A DNA stretch of 64,000 nt from JAFGBI01 sp964480725 (GCA_964480725.1 CAYZQO010000025.1:1-64000), one strand, 5' to 3'. Positions 25,491 through 34,772 are shown, numbered from the stretch's first letter. A program made the numbers and translations. Notes: generated by a model not told the origin, from the letters alone.

Positions 25491-28400
25491 CTAGCCACTC
25501 CGGCGCCGCACGCAATCGGAGCGCCGGCGAGGCCGCCCAGGATCGCCTGAACATGGCGGGACCACGGGGGCGACGGCCGCCAGGATCGGGCGCAGGACCT
25601 CCGCGGTGGGCGTGCGCGCGCGGGCCACCTCGGCCGGGGATCCCGCGGCGATCACGGCCCCTCCACGATCGCCACCCTCGGGTCCGAGTTCGACCACCCA
25701 GTCGGCACCGGCGATGACGATCGGGTGGTGCTCGATCACGACGAGGGTATCACCGCGGTCCACGAGGCGTCCCAGCACCGATACCAGACGGTGAACGTCT
25801 GTGAGGTGCAGCCCCGTCGTCGGCTCGTCGAGCACGTAGAGCGTGGGCTCGTGGCGGGCAGTGGCGGTGAGCTCCGCGGCGAGCTTCAGGCGCTGCGCCT
25901 CGCCACCGGACAGCGAGGGCGCCCCCTGGCCCAGGGTGACGTAGCCCGCCCCGAGATCGACGAGGGTTCGGAGCGGTGCCGCGATCCGGGGGTGATTCGC
26001 GAAGAGCTCCGCCGCTTCGGCGATGGTGAGGGCCAGCACCTCGCCGACGGAGCGTCCCGAGTAGCGAACGGCCAGGGTCCGCGGCTCGAAGCGGGCCCCG
26101 GCGCAGCTCGTGCATGGCGTGATGGCGTCCGGCAGAAAGCTCATCTCGTGAGTGAGAAAGCCCTGCCCCTCGCAGGTTGGGCAGCGACCGCCGCCGGTGG
26201 TGTTGAAGCTGAAGCGCGCCGCCCCGAACCCGGCGACCTGGGCGTCGGGCGTGCCGGCGAAGAGGCGCCGGATGTCATCCCAGATCCCGAGGTAGGTGGC
26301 GGGGACCGAGCGCGGACTCCGGCCGATGGGGGCCTGATCGACCGCGAGGGCGCGGCCTAGCGTCGCCTCCCCGTGGAGGGACCGAAACGGCCCCGGCTCC
26401 TCGCCGACCAGCCCGAGCGCGCGCCGAACCGCCGGGAGCAGCACCTGGCGCACGAGCGTGCTCTTGCCGGAGCCGCTCACGCCGGCCACCACCGTCAGTC
26501 GCCCGAGTGGCAGGGCCAGACGCACGTCCTTGAGGTTGTGGGCCGTGACCCCCTCGAGCACGAGCCGCCGATCGCGCGGGCTGACCATTCGGGGACACGG
26601 CAGCACCGGCGGTGCGGCGAGGGCGCGCGCGGTCGGCGAGGCGGGGCTCGTCAGCACATCCCGGGCGGATCCCGCCGCGACCACCTCGCCCCCACCCCTG
26701 CCCCCGCCCGGGCCGAGATCGACGAGGTGATCGGCCGCGCGGATCACGTCGGCGTCGTGCTCGACCACCAGCACGGTGGAGCCGAGGTCGACGAGCCGCC
26801 GGAGGTTCTGCACCAGCCGCGCCGTGTCGCGCGGGTGCAGTCCGATGGTCGGCTCGTCCAGGACGTAGAGAGCGCCGGTGAGGCCGGCGCCGAGCTGCGC
26901 GCCGAGCCGGAGGCGCTGCAGCTCTCCGCCGGAGAGGGTCCCGGCGGCGCGGTCGAGCCCGAGGTAATCGAGGCCCACCTGCTCGAGGAACGCGAGGCGC
27001 CGCAAGAGCTCGGCCTGGATCGGCCGGGCCACCTCGCGGCGGGGGCCGGAGAAGCGCCACCCGCGGACCAGGCCGAGGACAGCCGAGACGGAACGAGCGG
27101 TGAGCTCAGGGTAGGTCAGGCCCTGCACGCGCACGGCGCGCGGCACCGGCGCCAGGCGCGTGCCCCCGCAATCCGGGCAAGGCGTCGCCGGTGGGCCCGG
27201 CGCACGGCTGTCGCGCTCCCTTCCGCGCCCCTCCGTGTCTCCGGCGGCACCGCCCCGGCGGCGCTGGCGCCCGCGGGTGGTCGGCGGCGGAGACACCAGC
27301 CCGGTCCCCTCGCAGCGTGCGCAGCGCCCCTGCACCGTATTGAAGGAGAACCAGCGCGGATCCAGTTCGGGAATGGCTCTCGCGCAAACCGGACAGACGC
27401 GCCGGGTCGACACCAGCAGTGAAGGCTTGCCCGACCTCGTGACGCGCGCTGCGCCGTGACCCCAGACCAGCGCGCGCTCGAACAGCTCCCCGTCGAGGGT
27501 GCTCAGCCGCACGTCCGTGGCCATCACCAAGTCGATCGAGTGCTCTCGCGTCCGCGTCAGGCGGGGGGGGTGGTCCGTCGACACCCGCTCGCCGTCGCAG
27601 ATCGCGGCGCCGATCCCCGCCCGCGCGGCGGCGGTGAACAGATCGCGGTAGACGCCCTTGCGCGCGGCGACCGCCGGCGCCAGAAGGTCGCCTCGCCCGC
27701 CGACCGCGCGCACCTCCGCGAGCGCTTCCTCCGTCGTGCGGCTCTGGATGGGCGCTTCGTGGTCGGGGCAGTGAGCGATCCCGAGCTTGGCGAAGAGCAG
27801 GCGCAGGTAGTGGGCGACCTCGGTCACGGTAGCCACCGTGGAGCGCGGCCCGGCGCGCGAGGTGCGCTGCTCGAGCGCGATGGCCGGCGGCACCCCGCTC
27901 ACGGCGTCCACGTCGGGCCGAGGCAGGCTGGGGAGGAACTGCCGGGCGTAGGGGGTCAGCGTCTCGAGGAATCGCCGCTGTCCCTCCGCGAATACGACGT
28001 CGAAGGCGAGCGTGCTCTTGCCCGAACCGCTCGGGCCGGTGACGACGGTCAGCGTGCCGTGGGGGATCGCCACGGACAGCTCCCGCAGGTTGTGTTCCCG
28101 TGCACCCGTCACCTCGAGCGCGAGCGCGGCCCGGGGGGTGGAGCGCGCGGCGGTCGGGGCGCCCCCGCGCGGCGGCGCGGCCCTCCGGTCGCGCGCGGCG
28201 ACCACGGCCGCGCGGCGCCGGGCCGCCTCGCGGAGCGCCGCTCCGGTACGGGTCGCCGCGCGCGCCACGACCTGCGGTGGCCCGGCCGCGACCACCCGCC
28301 CCCCGTCGACGCCAGCGCCGGGACCGAGCTCCACGACGTGGTCGGCGGCACCGATGACGTCGAGATCATGATCGACCACGACGACGCTTGCGCCCGCCGC

Positions 28401-30974
28401 CACCAGCTCGCGCAGGGCGCCCATCACCCGGGCGACCTCGTCCGCGTGCAGCCCCGCGCTGGGTTCGTCGAGCACGAAGAGCGCCGCGGCGTTGCGCTCG
28501 CCGAGCGCACGCGCAAGCTTCAGCCGCTGGGCCTCCCCGCCGGACAGGGTCGAGAGCGGCTGCCCCAGGCGGAGATAGCCGAGCCCGAGCCGCTCGACCG
28601 GCACGAGCGCGCGCTGGATCGCCGCGTCGTCGGCGAAGCGCTCGCGCACCTCCGACACCGTGGCCGCGAGCAGGTCCGCCACCGAACAGCCGCGATGCCG
28701 CACGGCGAGCACATCGGGTTGGAAGCGCCGCCCCTGGCACAGGGGGCAGAGCAGGCGCACGTCGGCCAGGAACTGCATCTCGACGGTCTCGAAGCCCTCG
28801 CCCGCGCAGGCGGGGCAGCGGCCGGCGGGGACGTTGAACGAGAAGCTCGCGGGGGACAGCCCGCGGTCGATGGCCACCGGCTCGGCGGCGAAGCGCCGAC
28901 GGACGGCGTCCCACGCCTTGGTGTAGGTGGCCGCGTTCCCGCGGGAGGTGCGCCCGAGGGGCGCCTGATCCACCAGGGTGACGCGCTCGATCGGCTCCGC
29001 TCCCTCGATGGCCGCGTGCTTCCCGGGCGGCTCGACGTCGGCGACGGCGAGGCGGCGAGCCAGTCCGCGATACAGGACGTCGACAACGAGCGAGCTCTTG
29101 CCGGACCCGCTCGGTCCGGCGACGGCGACCACCGCCCCGAGCGGGATCTCGACGTCGACCTGGCGCAGGTTGTTGGCCGCGGCCCCGCGCACGACGAGCA
29201 GGCCGCGCGGCGCGGGGCGCCCGCGCCGGGTCTCGAGGGGCGCCCCCACCAGGGCCCGGGCGGTCGCGCCGCCTGCGCGCACCGCGTCGTCGAGCGACCC
29301 GTCCACCACGATCCGCCCCCCCGCAGCGCCGGCCCCGGGCCCCAGCTCGACCACGCGGTCGGCCGCGCCGATGAGCCCGGGGTCGTGCTCGACGACCAAC
29401 ACCGTGTTGCCGCGCGCCGCCAGCTCGCGGATCACCTCCGCGAGCGGCGCGACGTCGGCCGGGTGCAGGCCCACCGTCGGCTCGTCGAGCACAAAGAGGG
29501 CGTGATGCAGCGAGGTGCCCAGGGCAGCGGTCAGCGTGACCCGCTGTGCCTCGCCGCCGGAGAGCGTCCGTGCTTGTCGATCGAGCGTGAGGTAACCGAG
29601 CCCCACGCGGTCCAGCATGGTCACCCGTGCGGCGAGCTCGTCGCGGGCGTGGCGTCCCTGGACCGTGCGCGTCGCGAGCTCGGCGAGTCGGGCTCGCACC
29701 TCGCTGACCGGCAGGGCGTGCCAGGCGGCGACGTCGAGGCCCCCGACGCGATAGGCCAGCGCCGCGGGACCGAGCCGCCTCCCGCCGCAGTCCTCGCAGG
29801 GCTCGTAGGCGCGATAGCGGGCGAGCAGCACTCGCACGTGCAGCTTGTAGGTGCGCGACTCGAGCCAGCGGAACCAGCCGAGCACCCCGGGGAAGCGCCC
29901 GGTGTCCCAGCTGCCGTCGCCCTCCAGCACGAGCCGCCGCTGCGCCGCGGAGAGATCGGCCCAGGGCACGTCGCGTGGGATCCGGTGGCGCGCGCAGAGC
30001 TTGGCGAGCTCGCCGCGCTCCCAGGTGGTGCTCGGCGTCGACCAAGGCCGGATGGCCTTGTCGCGCAGGGAGCGGCCCGGATCGGGGACCACCTTGTCAA
30101 GATCGATCCCGACGACACGGCCGAAACCGCGACAGCGCGGACAGGCGCCGAGGGGAGACTCGTAGGAGAACAGCCCCGGGCGGGGCTCGTCGAAGGCGCG
30201 CGCGCAGACGGGGCAGCACAGCCCCTCGCGCAATACGGTAGCGCCCCGCTCCCCGCGCAGACGGGCGACCCCGCCGCCTCGCCGCCACGCGGTCTCGATG
30301 GCAGCCGCCAGGCGCCGCCCGTCGCTCGCCGTTGCGCGCACTCGGTCGACGACCACGTCGACGTCCTCCGCCGCGCCGAGCACCTCCGAGGGCGGGGTGC
30401 GATCGAGGTCCGCCAGGCCACCACCACCGTCGCCGGGGAGCCAGAGGCGTCGGTACCCCTCGCGGACGAGGGCCTCGCGCACCTCGAGGTACGTCTCGAG
30501 CCCGGCGGTGCGGAGCGGGTAGCCCACAACCAAGCGCTCCCCGGCGTGCGCGGCGATCGCGGCCGAGCCGGCCTGCTCCGGGTCGGCGTCCACCGCCTCG
30601 CACCCGTGCTCAGGACACCAGGGACGGGCCTCGCGGAGGAACAGCACGGCGAGGTAGGGCTCGACGTCCGCCATCGTCGCCACGGTCGATCGTGAGCTCT
30701 TCACCGGGGCGCGCCGGTCTACCGCGACGCCCGCGGGCACCGGCTCGAGCGAGTCCATCGGAGGGCGCTCGAGCCGCTCGAGGAATTGGCGCGCGTAGGG
30801 GCTGAAGCTCTCGACGAAGCGGCGTTGCCCCTCGGCGTAGAGCGTGTCCACGGCCAGGCTGCTCTTCCCCGATCCGGACACGCCGGTGATCGCGACGACC
30901 TGTCCCGCGTCGAGATCGAGATCGATCCCGGCGAGATTGTGGGTGCGCGCTCCGCGCAGGCTCGACCGCCGCAT
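25491..30974 (-). CDS. uvrA: double-length excinuclease ABC subunit A (tandem UvrA fusion)
   Basis: 1827 residues against about 940 for ordinary UvrA. It is two complete UvrA units in one chain, so four ABC ATPase modules. Unit 1 (about 1-905): Walker A GVSGSGKSS (31-39), zinc module CCPVCARA...CPRC (253-281), signature LSGGEAQR (471-478), Walker A GPSGSGKSS (620-628), second zinc module CPAC...CPLC (720-746), signature LSGGEAQR (near 810). An Ala/Arg-rich linker runs to about 950. Unit 2 repeats the order: GPSGSGKST (980-988), CPVCARAIPELD, LSGGELQR, GVSGSGKST, CPTC...CTSC, LSGGEAQR. UvrA normally works as a dimer in damage recognition, so this chain may be an intramolecular dimer. A similar tandem UvrA is known in Chlamydia (from memory). 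No stop or frameshift interrupts the fusion. Confidence 0.96.
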   Translation of the reverse strand: MRRSSLRGARTHNLAGIDLDLDAGQVVAITGVSGSGKSSLAVDTLYAEGQRRFVESFSPYARQFLERLERPPMDSLEPVPAGVAVDRRAPVKSSRSTVATMADVEPYLAVLFLREARPWCPEHGCEAVDADPEQAGSAAIAAHAGERLVVGYPLRTAGLETYLEVREALVREGYRRLWLPGDGGGGLADLDRTPPSEVLGAAEDVDVVVDRVRATASDGRRLAAAIETAWRRGGGVARLRGERGATVLREGLCCPVCARAFDEPRPGLFSYESPLGACPRCRGFGRVVGIDLDKVVPDPGRSLRDKAIRPWSTPSTTWERGELAKLCARHRIPRDVPWADLSAAQRRLVLEGDGSWDTGRFPGVLGWFRWLESRTYKLHVRVLLARYRAYEPCEDCGGRRLGPAALAYRVGGLDVAAWHALPVSEVRARLAELATRTVQGRHARDELAARVTMLDRVGLGYLTLDRQARTLSGGEAQRVTLTAALGTSLHHALFVLDEPTVGLHPADVAPLAEVIRELAARGNTVLVVEHDPGLIGAADRVVELGPGAGAAGGRIVVDGSLDDAVRAGGATARALVGAPLETRRGRPAPRGLLVVRGAAANNLRQVDVEIPLGAVVAVAGPSGSGKSSLVVDVLYRGLARRLAVADVEPPGKHAAIEGAEPIERVTLVDQAPLGRTSRGNAATYTKAWDAVRRRFAAEPVAIDRGLSPASFSFNVPAGRCPACAGEGFETVEMQFLADVRLLCPLCQGRRFQPDVLAVRHRGCSVADLLAATVSEVRERFADDAAIQRALVPVERLGLGYLRLGQPLSTLSGGEAQRLKLARALGERNAAALFVLDEPSAGLHADEVARVMGALRELVAAGASVVVVDHDLDVIGAADHVVELGPGAGVDGGRVVAAGPPQVVARAATRTGAALREAARRRAAVVAARDRRAAPPRGGAPTAARSTPRAALALEVTGAREHNLRELSVAIPHGTLTVVTGPSGSGKSTLAFDVVFAEGQRRFLETLTPYARQFLPSLPRPDVDAVSGVPPAIALEQRTSRAGPRSTVATVTEVAHYLRLLFAKLGIAHCPDHEAPIQSRTTEEALAEVRAVGGRGDLLAPAVAARKGVYRDLFTAAARAGIGAAICDGERVSTDHPPRLTRTREHSIDLVMATDVRLSTLDGELFERALVWGHGAARVTRSGKPSLLVSTRRVCPVCARAIPELDPRWFSFNTVQGRCARCEGTGLVSPPPTTRGRQRRRGGAAGDTEGRGRERDSRAPGPPATPCPDCGGTRLAPVPRAVRVQGLTYPELTARSVSAVLGLVRGWRFSGPRREVARPIQAELLRRLAFLEQVGLDYLGLDRAAGTLSGGELQRLRLGAQLGAGLTGALYVLDEPTIGLHPRDTARLVQNLRRLVDLGSTVLVVEHDADVIRAADHLVDLGPGGGRGGGEVVAAGSARDVLTSPASPTARALAAPPVLPCPRMVSPRDRRLVLEGVTAHNLKDVRLALPLGRLTVVAGVSGSGKSTLVRQVLLPAVRRALGLVGEEPGPFRSLHGEATLGRALAVDQAPIGRSPRSVPATYLGIWDDIRRLFAGTPDAQVAGFGAARFSFNTTGGGRCPTCEGQGFLTHEMSFLPDAITPCTSCAGARFEPRTLAVRYSGRSVGEVLALTIAEAAELFANHPRIAAPLRTLVDLGAGYVTLGQGAPSLSGGEAQRLKLAAELTATARHEPTLYVLDEPTTGLHLTDVHRLVSVLGRLVDRGDTLVVIEHHPIVIAGADWVVELGPEGGDRGGAVIAAGSPAEVARARTPTAEVLRPILAAVAPVVPPCSGDPGRPRRRSDCVRRRSG

Positions 30975-31058
30975 CGCCGGGCTCTCGGGGCAAGGTGTAG
31001 GGCCGATCCCACGAAGCTGCCAGGGGGAAGCGGGCCGGGCGGGCCGTGATCGGACGGG

Positions 31059-31757
31059 CTACCCGGGCAGGACCCGCCACACCGACGCGACACGGCGCTC
31101 CGCGCTCTCGATCTCGCGGGTCGTGGTCACCTCGTAACGGGCCTCCAGCCGGAGCCCTTCTTTCGGAAGAAACGCCCGGCCTCCGTCCCCGAGCAGGACG
31201 AGCTCGTGGTCCCGGGCGAGCGCGCGCAGCCACACCGCGATCCCGGGCGCGCTGCTGCGCTCGTAGCAGACATCCCCGGCCAGGACGACGTCCACGTCCG
31301 GGTTCGTGCCGACGACGTCGCCGAGCATCAGGTCCACGTCGAGGGAGTTGGCCTGTGCGTTGACCGCGGCGGCGACGAGCGATGTCGGATCGATGTCGAC
31401 GGCGGTGACGACCGCCGCCCCGGCCCGGCGGGCCGCCAGCGCAACCAGGCCGCTGCCGGTCGCGAAATCGAGGACGCGGCGCCCGGCTACGACCTCGGGG
31501 TGATCGAGCAAGTACCGGGCGACAGCCTGGCCACCCACCCACGCGAACGCCCAGAAGGGCGGCGGGCGCTCGGCCGCGGCAGCCGCCTCGGTGGCCTCCC
31601 AGACGGCGACGAGCGACGGTGCGGTGCGGAGCACCAGCTCCGGGACGAGCGACGGCCGCTCGGCGACCGTGTGCTCGGTGACGAGCGAGGCCGTGGCGGC
31701 GGCCTCCCGAACCACCTGCAACGGTCGGCGGGACTCGAGCGGACTCACGCACCGCAT
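31059..31757 (-). CDS. METTL20-like class I protein-lysine methyltransferase
   Basis: 232 residues with PPFWAFAWVGGQAVARYLLD and GRRVLDFATGSGLVALAARR, then TAVDIDP (acidic SAM-ribose residue) and GDVCYER. This PPFWAFAWxGGQALARY...DFxxGSG pattern is the hallmark of the ETFB-lysine methyltransferase group (human METTL20 and its bacterial homologues), which methylates the beta subunit of electron transfer flavoprotein. A general PrmA/Nnt1-like assignment is the fallback. No etf gene is in the window, but an ETF:quinone-type Fe-S protein lies at 55.7-57.8 kb. The start could also be GTG at 31790. It is divergent from smpB. Confidence 0.8.
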   Translation of the reverse strand: MRCVSPLESRRPLQVVREAAATASLVTEHTVAERPSLVPELVLRTAPSLVAVWEATEAAAAAERPPPFWAFAWVGGQAVARYLLDHPEVVAGRRVLDFATGSGLVALAARRAGAAVVTAVDIDPTSLVAAAVNAQANSLDVDLMLGDVVGTNPDVDVVLAGDVCYERSSAPGIAVWLRALARDHELVLLGDGGRAFLPKEGLRLEARYEVTTTREIESAERRVASVWRVLPG

Positions 31758-31864
31758 GGTGGCACGGTCGCACGAGTCGAAGCCACCCACGTCGAGCGCG
31801 CCGCAGGGGCCGTTGCGCGGCGCGGCGGCGGCGCCATACTGGGCGCCCCGGCGCAGCCGGTGCC

Positions 31865-32359
31865 ATGACGGACAGGGCGAAGGCGAAGGCGAAGGCGAAG
31901 AGCGACGATCACGTGGTCGCGCGCAACAAGCGTGCGCGCTTCGAGTACGACCTCGGCGAGACCTACGAGGCCGGGATCGCGCTCATCGGCAGCGAGGCGC
32001 GCGCGCTGCGCGACCGCGCGGCGGACCTGACCGACAGCTGGGTCGAGATCGACGGCCGGGGCGAGGCGTGGCTCAAGGGAATGCGCATCCCCGAGCACCG
32101 ACACGCGGCCTTCGGGCATGAGGAGAAGCGGCCCCGCAAGCTCTTGCTCCACGAACGCGAGATCGCCGAGCTCGCGACCGCGATCGCCCGGGAGGGCATG
32201 ACGGCGGTCGCGACCCGCTGCTACTTCAAGGGGGGGAGGTTGAAGGTCGAGGTGGCGGTCGCGCGCGGGCGCAAACTGCACGACAAGCGGCGAGCGCTGC
32301 GCGAACGGGAGGCCGCACGCGAGGCAGAGGCGGCGATGCGCCGGGAGCGGGAGCGGTGA
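31865..32359 (+). CDS. smpB: SsrA-binding protein SmpB
   Basis: Binds tmRNA and brings it to stalled ribosomes for trans-translation. 164 residues: a Lys/Ala N-terminus (AKAKAKAK), then ARNKRARFEYDLGETYEAGI, IGSEARALRD, the PRKLLLHEREI motif and the basic C-terminal tail GRKLHDKRRALREREAAREA that probes the empty mRNA channel. The Glu in GSEARALR stands where most SmpB proteins have GTEVKSLR, a normal variant. I saw no ssrA gene nearby. The stop overlaps the start of the next small gene by four bases. Confidence 0.95.
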   Translation: MTDRAKAKAKAKSDDHVVARNKRARFEYDLGETYEAGIALIGSEARALRDRAADLTDSWVEIDGRGEAWLKGMRIPEHRHAAFGHEEKRPRKLLLHEREIAELATAIAREGMTAVATRCYFKGGRLKVEVAVARGRKLHDKRRALREREAAREAEAAMRRERER

Positions 32360-32679
32360 CGGGGTCCGGGCACCTGGCGCGGCTCTCGCTATCGAGCGGA
32401 GGCGAGGCGGGCGTCGTGGAGACGGACGGCGTCCGGGCCGTGCTCGTCAGCAGCGCGCCGTTCCCGCCCGGCGCGACGCTGCTCGGCGAGAGCGACGACG
32501 GGCTCGGCGCCTACGCCCTCAAGGTGCAGCGCTGCCGTCGCGAGCCGCCACCGACCGAAATGGAGGCGCCCCCGCGAGACGCCGTGCCGCCACGCTTTCG
32601 AGTGGAGGGGCGCTGGGTGAACCTGTCTCGACCGCAGCGAGAGCGGCTGCTCGGGGGCTCGCGACCAGACCGGGGGTAG
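32356..32679 (+). CDS. small protein of unknown function coupled to smpB
   Basis: 107 residues beginning with a GTG that overlaps the smpB stop (GTGA), so translation is probably coupled. The composition is balanced (LARLSLSSGGEAGVVETDGV, LKVQRCRREP, PRFRVEGRWVNLSRPQRERL). The short beta-rich pattern is loosely like a PilZ fold, but the PilZ cyclic-di-GMP residues (RxxxR, D/NxSxxG) are absent, so I make no functional call. Its last 161 bases are antisense to the C-terminal frame of the envelope protein gene on the other strand. At least one of the two ends may be extended beyond its ancestral limit. Confidence 0.6.
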   Translation: MTGSGHLARLSLSSGGEAGVVETDGVRAVLVSSAPFPPGATLLGESDDGLGAYALKVQRCRREPPPTEMEAPPRDAVPPRFRVEGRWVNLSRPQRERLLGGSRPDRG

Positions 32680-33697
32680 CGGCCCCCCGTCGGCGTCGCG
32701 GATCGAGCACCCACCCGGCGTCGAGCCCGACCCACGCGCCACCGAGGTCGAGCGCGGCGCCGCCCCGATCGACGAGGGGCAACGGACGCAGGACCAACCC
32801 GGCGCCGAGGCCGAGTTCCACAGACCCGAGCCGCCCCGTCTCGAGCTCGAGCGCGACCCGTCCCGCGGCGCGCGAGGTCCAGGTCGAGAGCTGCCCGTCG
32901 ATCCCGTCCACGGCCTGCACCCGCGGTAGCTGCGCCGTGACCGCTCCGATCTCCGCGCCCACGCCGAGCCGAACGCGCTCGGCCACGGGCGTCTGCCACC
33001 CGGGCGTCACCGTGAGCTCAGCCCACTGCACCGGGGGCCCGCCGTCGAGCATCACGGCGGGGCCGGAGAGCAGCCCCAATCCGACCCCGAGCGTGGCGCC
33101 ATCGGCGAGGCGCATGCTGCCCTCCAGGCGAGGTCCGGCGAGCAGAAGATCCGCGCTCCCCACGCTCGCGGCGCGCAGGCCTCCCGCGATCGCCGCGCGC
33201 AAGGGCGGCGGCGCCATCGCAGCCGCGCGGCGCGCCTCCTGCTCGACGCGCGCTTGTTCGGCGAGCCGCTGCGCCTCGCGCCGCCGCGCCACGGCTACCT
33301 CCCGTCCGAGCGCTGCCGCGACCAGCGCGATGCGGCGCGCCCGGAGCTGCTCGCTGGTGGCGGCATCGAAGGCGACCTCCCGCATTCCCAATCGACGACC
33401 GAGCTCCCACAGCTCGACACGGACGCTCCCCTCGTCCTCGCCGATCAGTCGCACGAACAGGGAGCGGGACTCCGGCGGCGGACCATCGCCCGGCGCCGCC
33501 GGCACCTCGAGATCAGAGAGCTCGATCGCAACGAGGCGCCGCGTCAGCGTCGGGTCGACGAGACGGCTGGCGCGCCGATCGATTTCGACGACGACGTCGA
33601 TGGTGTCCGGGTCCGTCGCGCCGGACGGGGCCGTCAGCGTCAAGCCCATGATCAGCGCCGCCAGCGTGCCGAGCCGGGCGCCTCCGAACGCGCTCAC
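32519..33697 (-). CDS. envelope protein of the ECF-sigma operon, predicted beta-rich outer-membrane type
   Basis: 392 residues. A signal-like hydrophobic stretch (LGTLAALIMGLTLTAPSGA) is followed by a periplasmic domain with EIDRRASRLVDPTLTRRLVA, a helical region (RRREAQRLAEQARVEQEARR), then a Gly-rich alternating pattern (GVGLGLLSGP, RLGVGAEIGAV, RVALELETGRLGSVELGLGA) ending GWVLDP, like a small outer-membrane beta barrel. The final 55 residues after GWVLDPRRRRG are Ala/Pro-rich and antisense to the small gene at 32356-32679, so the ancestral stop may have been lost. It is the third gene after the ECF sigma factor and the TPR membrane protein. The GTG at 33697 is 31 bases beyond the previous stop. 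Confidence 0.72.
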   Translation of the reverse strand: MSAFGGARLGTLAALIMGLTLTAPSGATDPDTIDVVVEIDRRASRLVDPTLTRRLVAIELSDLEVPAAPGDGPPPESRSLFVRLIGEDEGSVRVELWELGRRLGMREVAFDAATSEQLRARRIALVAAALGREVAVARRREAQRLAEQARVEQEARRAAAMAPPPLRAAIAGGLRAASVGSADLLLAGPRLEGSMRLADGATLGVGLGLLSGPAVMLDGGPPVQWAELTVTPGWQTPVAERVRLGVGAEIGAVTAQLPRVQAVDGIDGQLSTWTSRAAGRVALELETGRLGSVELGLGAGLVLRPLPLVDRGGAALDLGGAWVGLDAGWVLDPRRRRGAATPGLVASPRAAALAAVETGSPSAPPLESVAARRLAGAPPFRSVAARDGSAAP

Positions 33698-33728
33698 GAA
33701 CCACCGGGAGGGGCGGCGCGCGGCGAAC

Positions 33729-34772
33729 TCAGGGCGAGTCGGCCGGGGCGGGCGCGCTGGCTGCACCGTCGGACCGACCCGGCGCGGCCGCGGCTTCGAC
33801 GCCGCGGGGCCCGTCGGCGCGGGTGGGCTCACCCGGCGGCTCCGGCAGCGCTGGCGCCGCTGCGACCTCGGCGCGCAGGGTCTCGAGCCGGCTCCCGGCA
33901 GGGTACTGCTTCTCATACTGGGCCATCAGCTCGCGCGCGCGCTGCACGTCACCCTCGCCGAGGGCCGCCTCGATCTGGCGAGCTAGCGCATCTTCGGCGA
34001 AATCGCCGTCGGGAGACAAGGCTCGGTATGCGGAGAAGGCAGCAGCCGCGCCCTTCGCGTCGCCCGCCCGGTCGAGCAGATTGCCGAGGGTGAGCGCCGC
34101 CAGGGGCGCGTTCGGATCACCCGGGAAACGGTCGACGATCCGCCGGAGGGCCGCGATGGCGAGCGCGTTCTCGTGGGAGAACCGCGCGATGTCCACCATG
34201 GCCATGGCCTCGTCGGCCGAGGTGCCCTCGAGCACGGCATCGAACCCGCCCTGCCGCTCGATGGCCTCCCGGGCCCGTTGGTACTCGTCTTCGCGCCAGA
34301 GCTCGTGCCACTCGGCCGCCGCCACGGCCGGCGCGGCGGGGGGCTCCAGCTCCGGAGCCACGATCCCGGTCGGCTCGACGCGCGGCGGGGCATCGACCGC
34401 ACGGGGGCGAGGGCCCTTGCGCTTACCGCGTGGAGCGCGTGCGCCGGTGCGATCTTCATCGGCGGAGGGGGAGGCGATCGGGAGCGGGACTGTCGCCCGG
34501 TCGGCCGCTCCTGTTGGCTCGTGGGCAAGCGTCACCGACGGGGTCGGGTCCGTCGCGAGGCGAGCCCCCACAAAGGCTCCTCCCCCGAAGAGGGCCGCCC
34601 CCGCCAACGGCAGGGCAACGGCCCAGACCGGCAAGCCCCCACGGACGGCCCCGCTGCGACGACCACGCAGATCCCCCTCTAGGCGGGACCAAACCCGCTC
34701 GACCCGCGCTGGGGTCGCGACGTCGCGCAGCGCCTCGCGCCGGAACTCGGGGAGCCTGACGCGCGCAGTCAT
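33729..34772 (-). CDS. TPR membrane protein, putative anti-sigma partner of the ECF factor
   Basis: 347 residues. The cytoplasmic N-terminus (about 1-40, with EFRREALRDVATPARVERVW) has the length of an anti-sigma domain. A membrane segment follows (GLPVWAVALPLAGAALFGGG, about 47-68), then a Pro-rich linker and a periplasmic part with TPR-like helices (ALAALRRIVDRFPGDPNAPL, ALTLGNLLDRAGDAKGAAAA). Its ATG overlaps the sigma-factor stop by four bases (ATGA), the usual arrangement for sigma/anti-sigma pairs. I see no zinc-binding HxxxCxxC motif, so it is not a ZAS-type anti-sigma. The anti-sigma role is inferred from position and topology. Confidence 0.72.
   Translation of the reverse strand: MTARVRLPEFRREALRDVATPARVERVWSRLEGDLRGRRSGAVRGGLPVWAVALPLAGAALFGGGAFVGARLATDPTPSVTLAHEPTGAADRATVPLPIASPSADEDRTGARAPRGKRKGPRPRAVDAPPRVEPTGIVAPELEPPAAPAVAAAEWHELWREDEYQRAREAIERQGGFDAVLEGTSADEAMAMVDIARFSHENALAIAALRRIVDRFPGDPNAPLAALTLGNLLDRAGDAKGAAAAFSAYRALSPDGDFAEDALARQIEAALGEGDVQRARELMAQYEKQYPAGSRLETLRAEVAAAPALPEPPGEPTRADGPRGVEAAAAPGRSDGAASAPAPADSP

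Noticed and set aside
27456..30695. 1079-residue open frame antisense to uvrA, and similar long frames at 15296-17677, 59350-62112 and 37375-39066
   Set aside because: Each is the exact antisense or shifted frame of a clearly recognised gene. They come from the strong G/C third-position bias and encode Arg/Pro/Ala-rich or His/Gln-rich text without domains.
32356..32679. PilZ cyclic-di-GMP receptor
   Set aside because: Beta-rich and of the right size, but the RxxxR and D/NxSxxG ligand motifs are absent.
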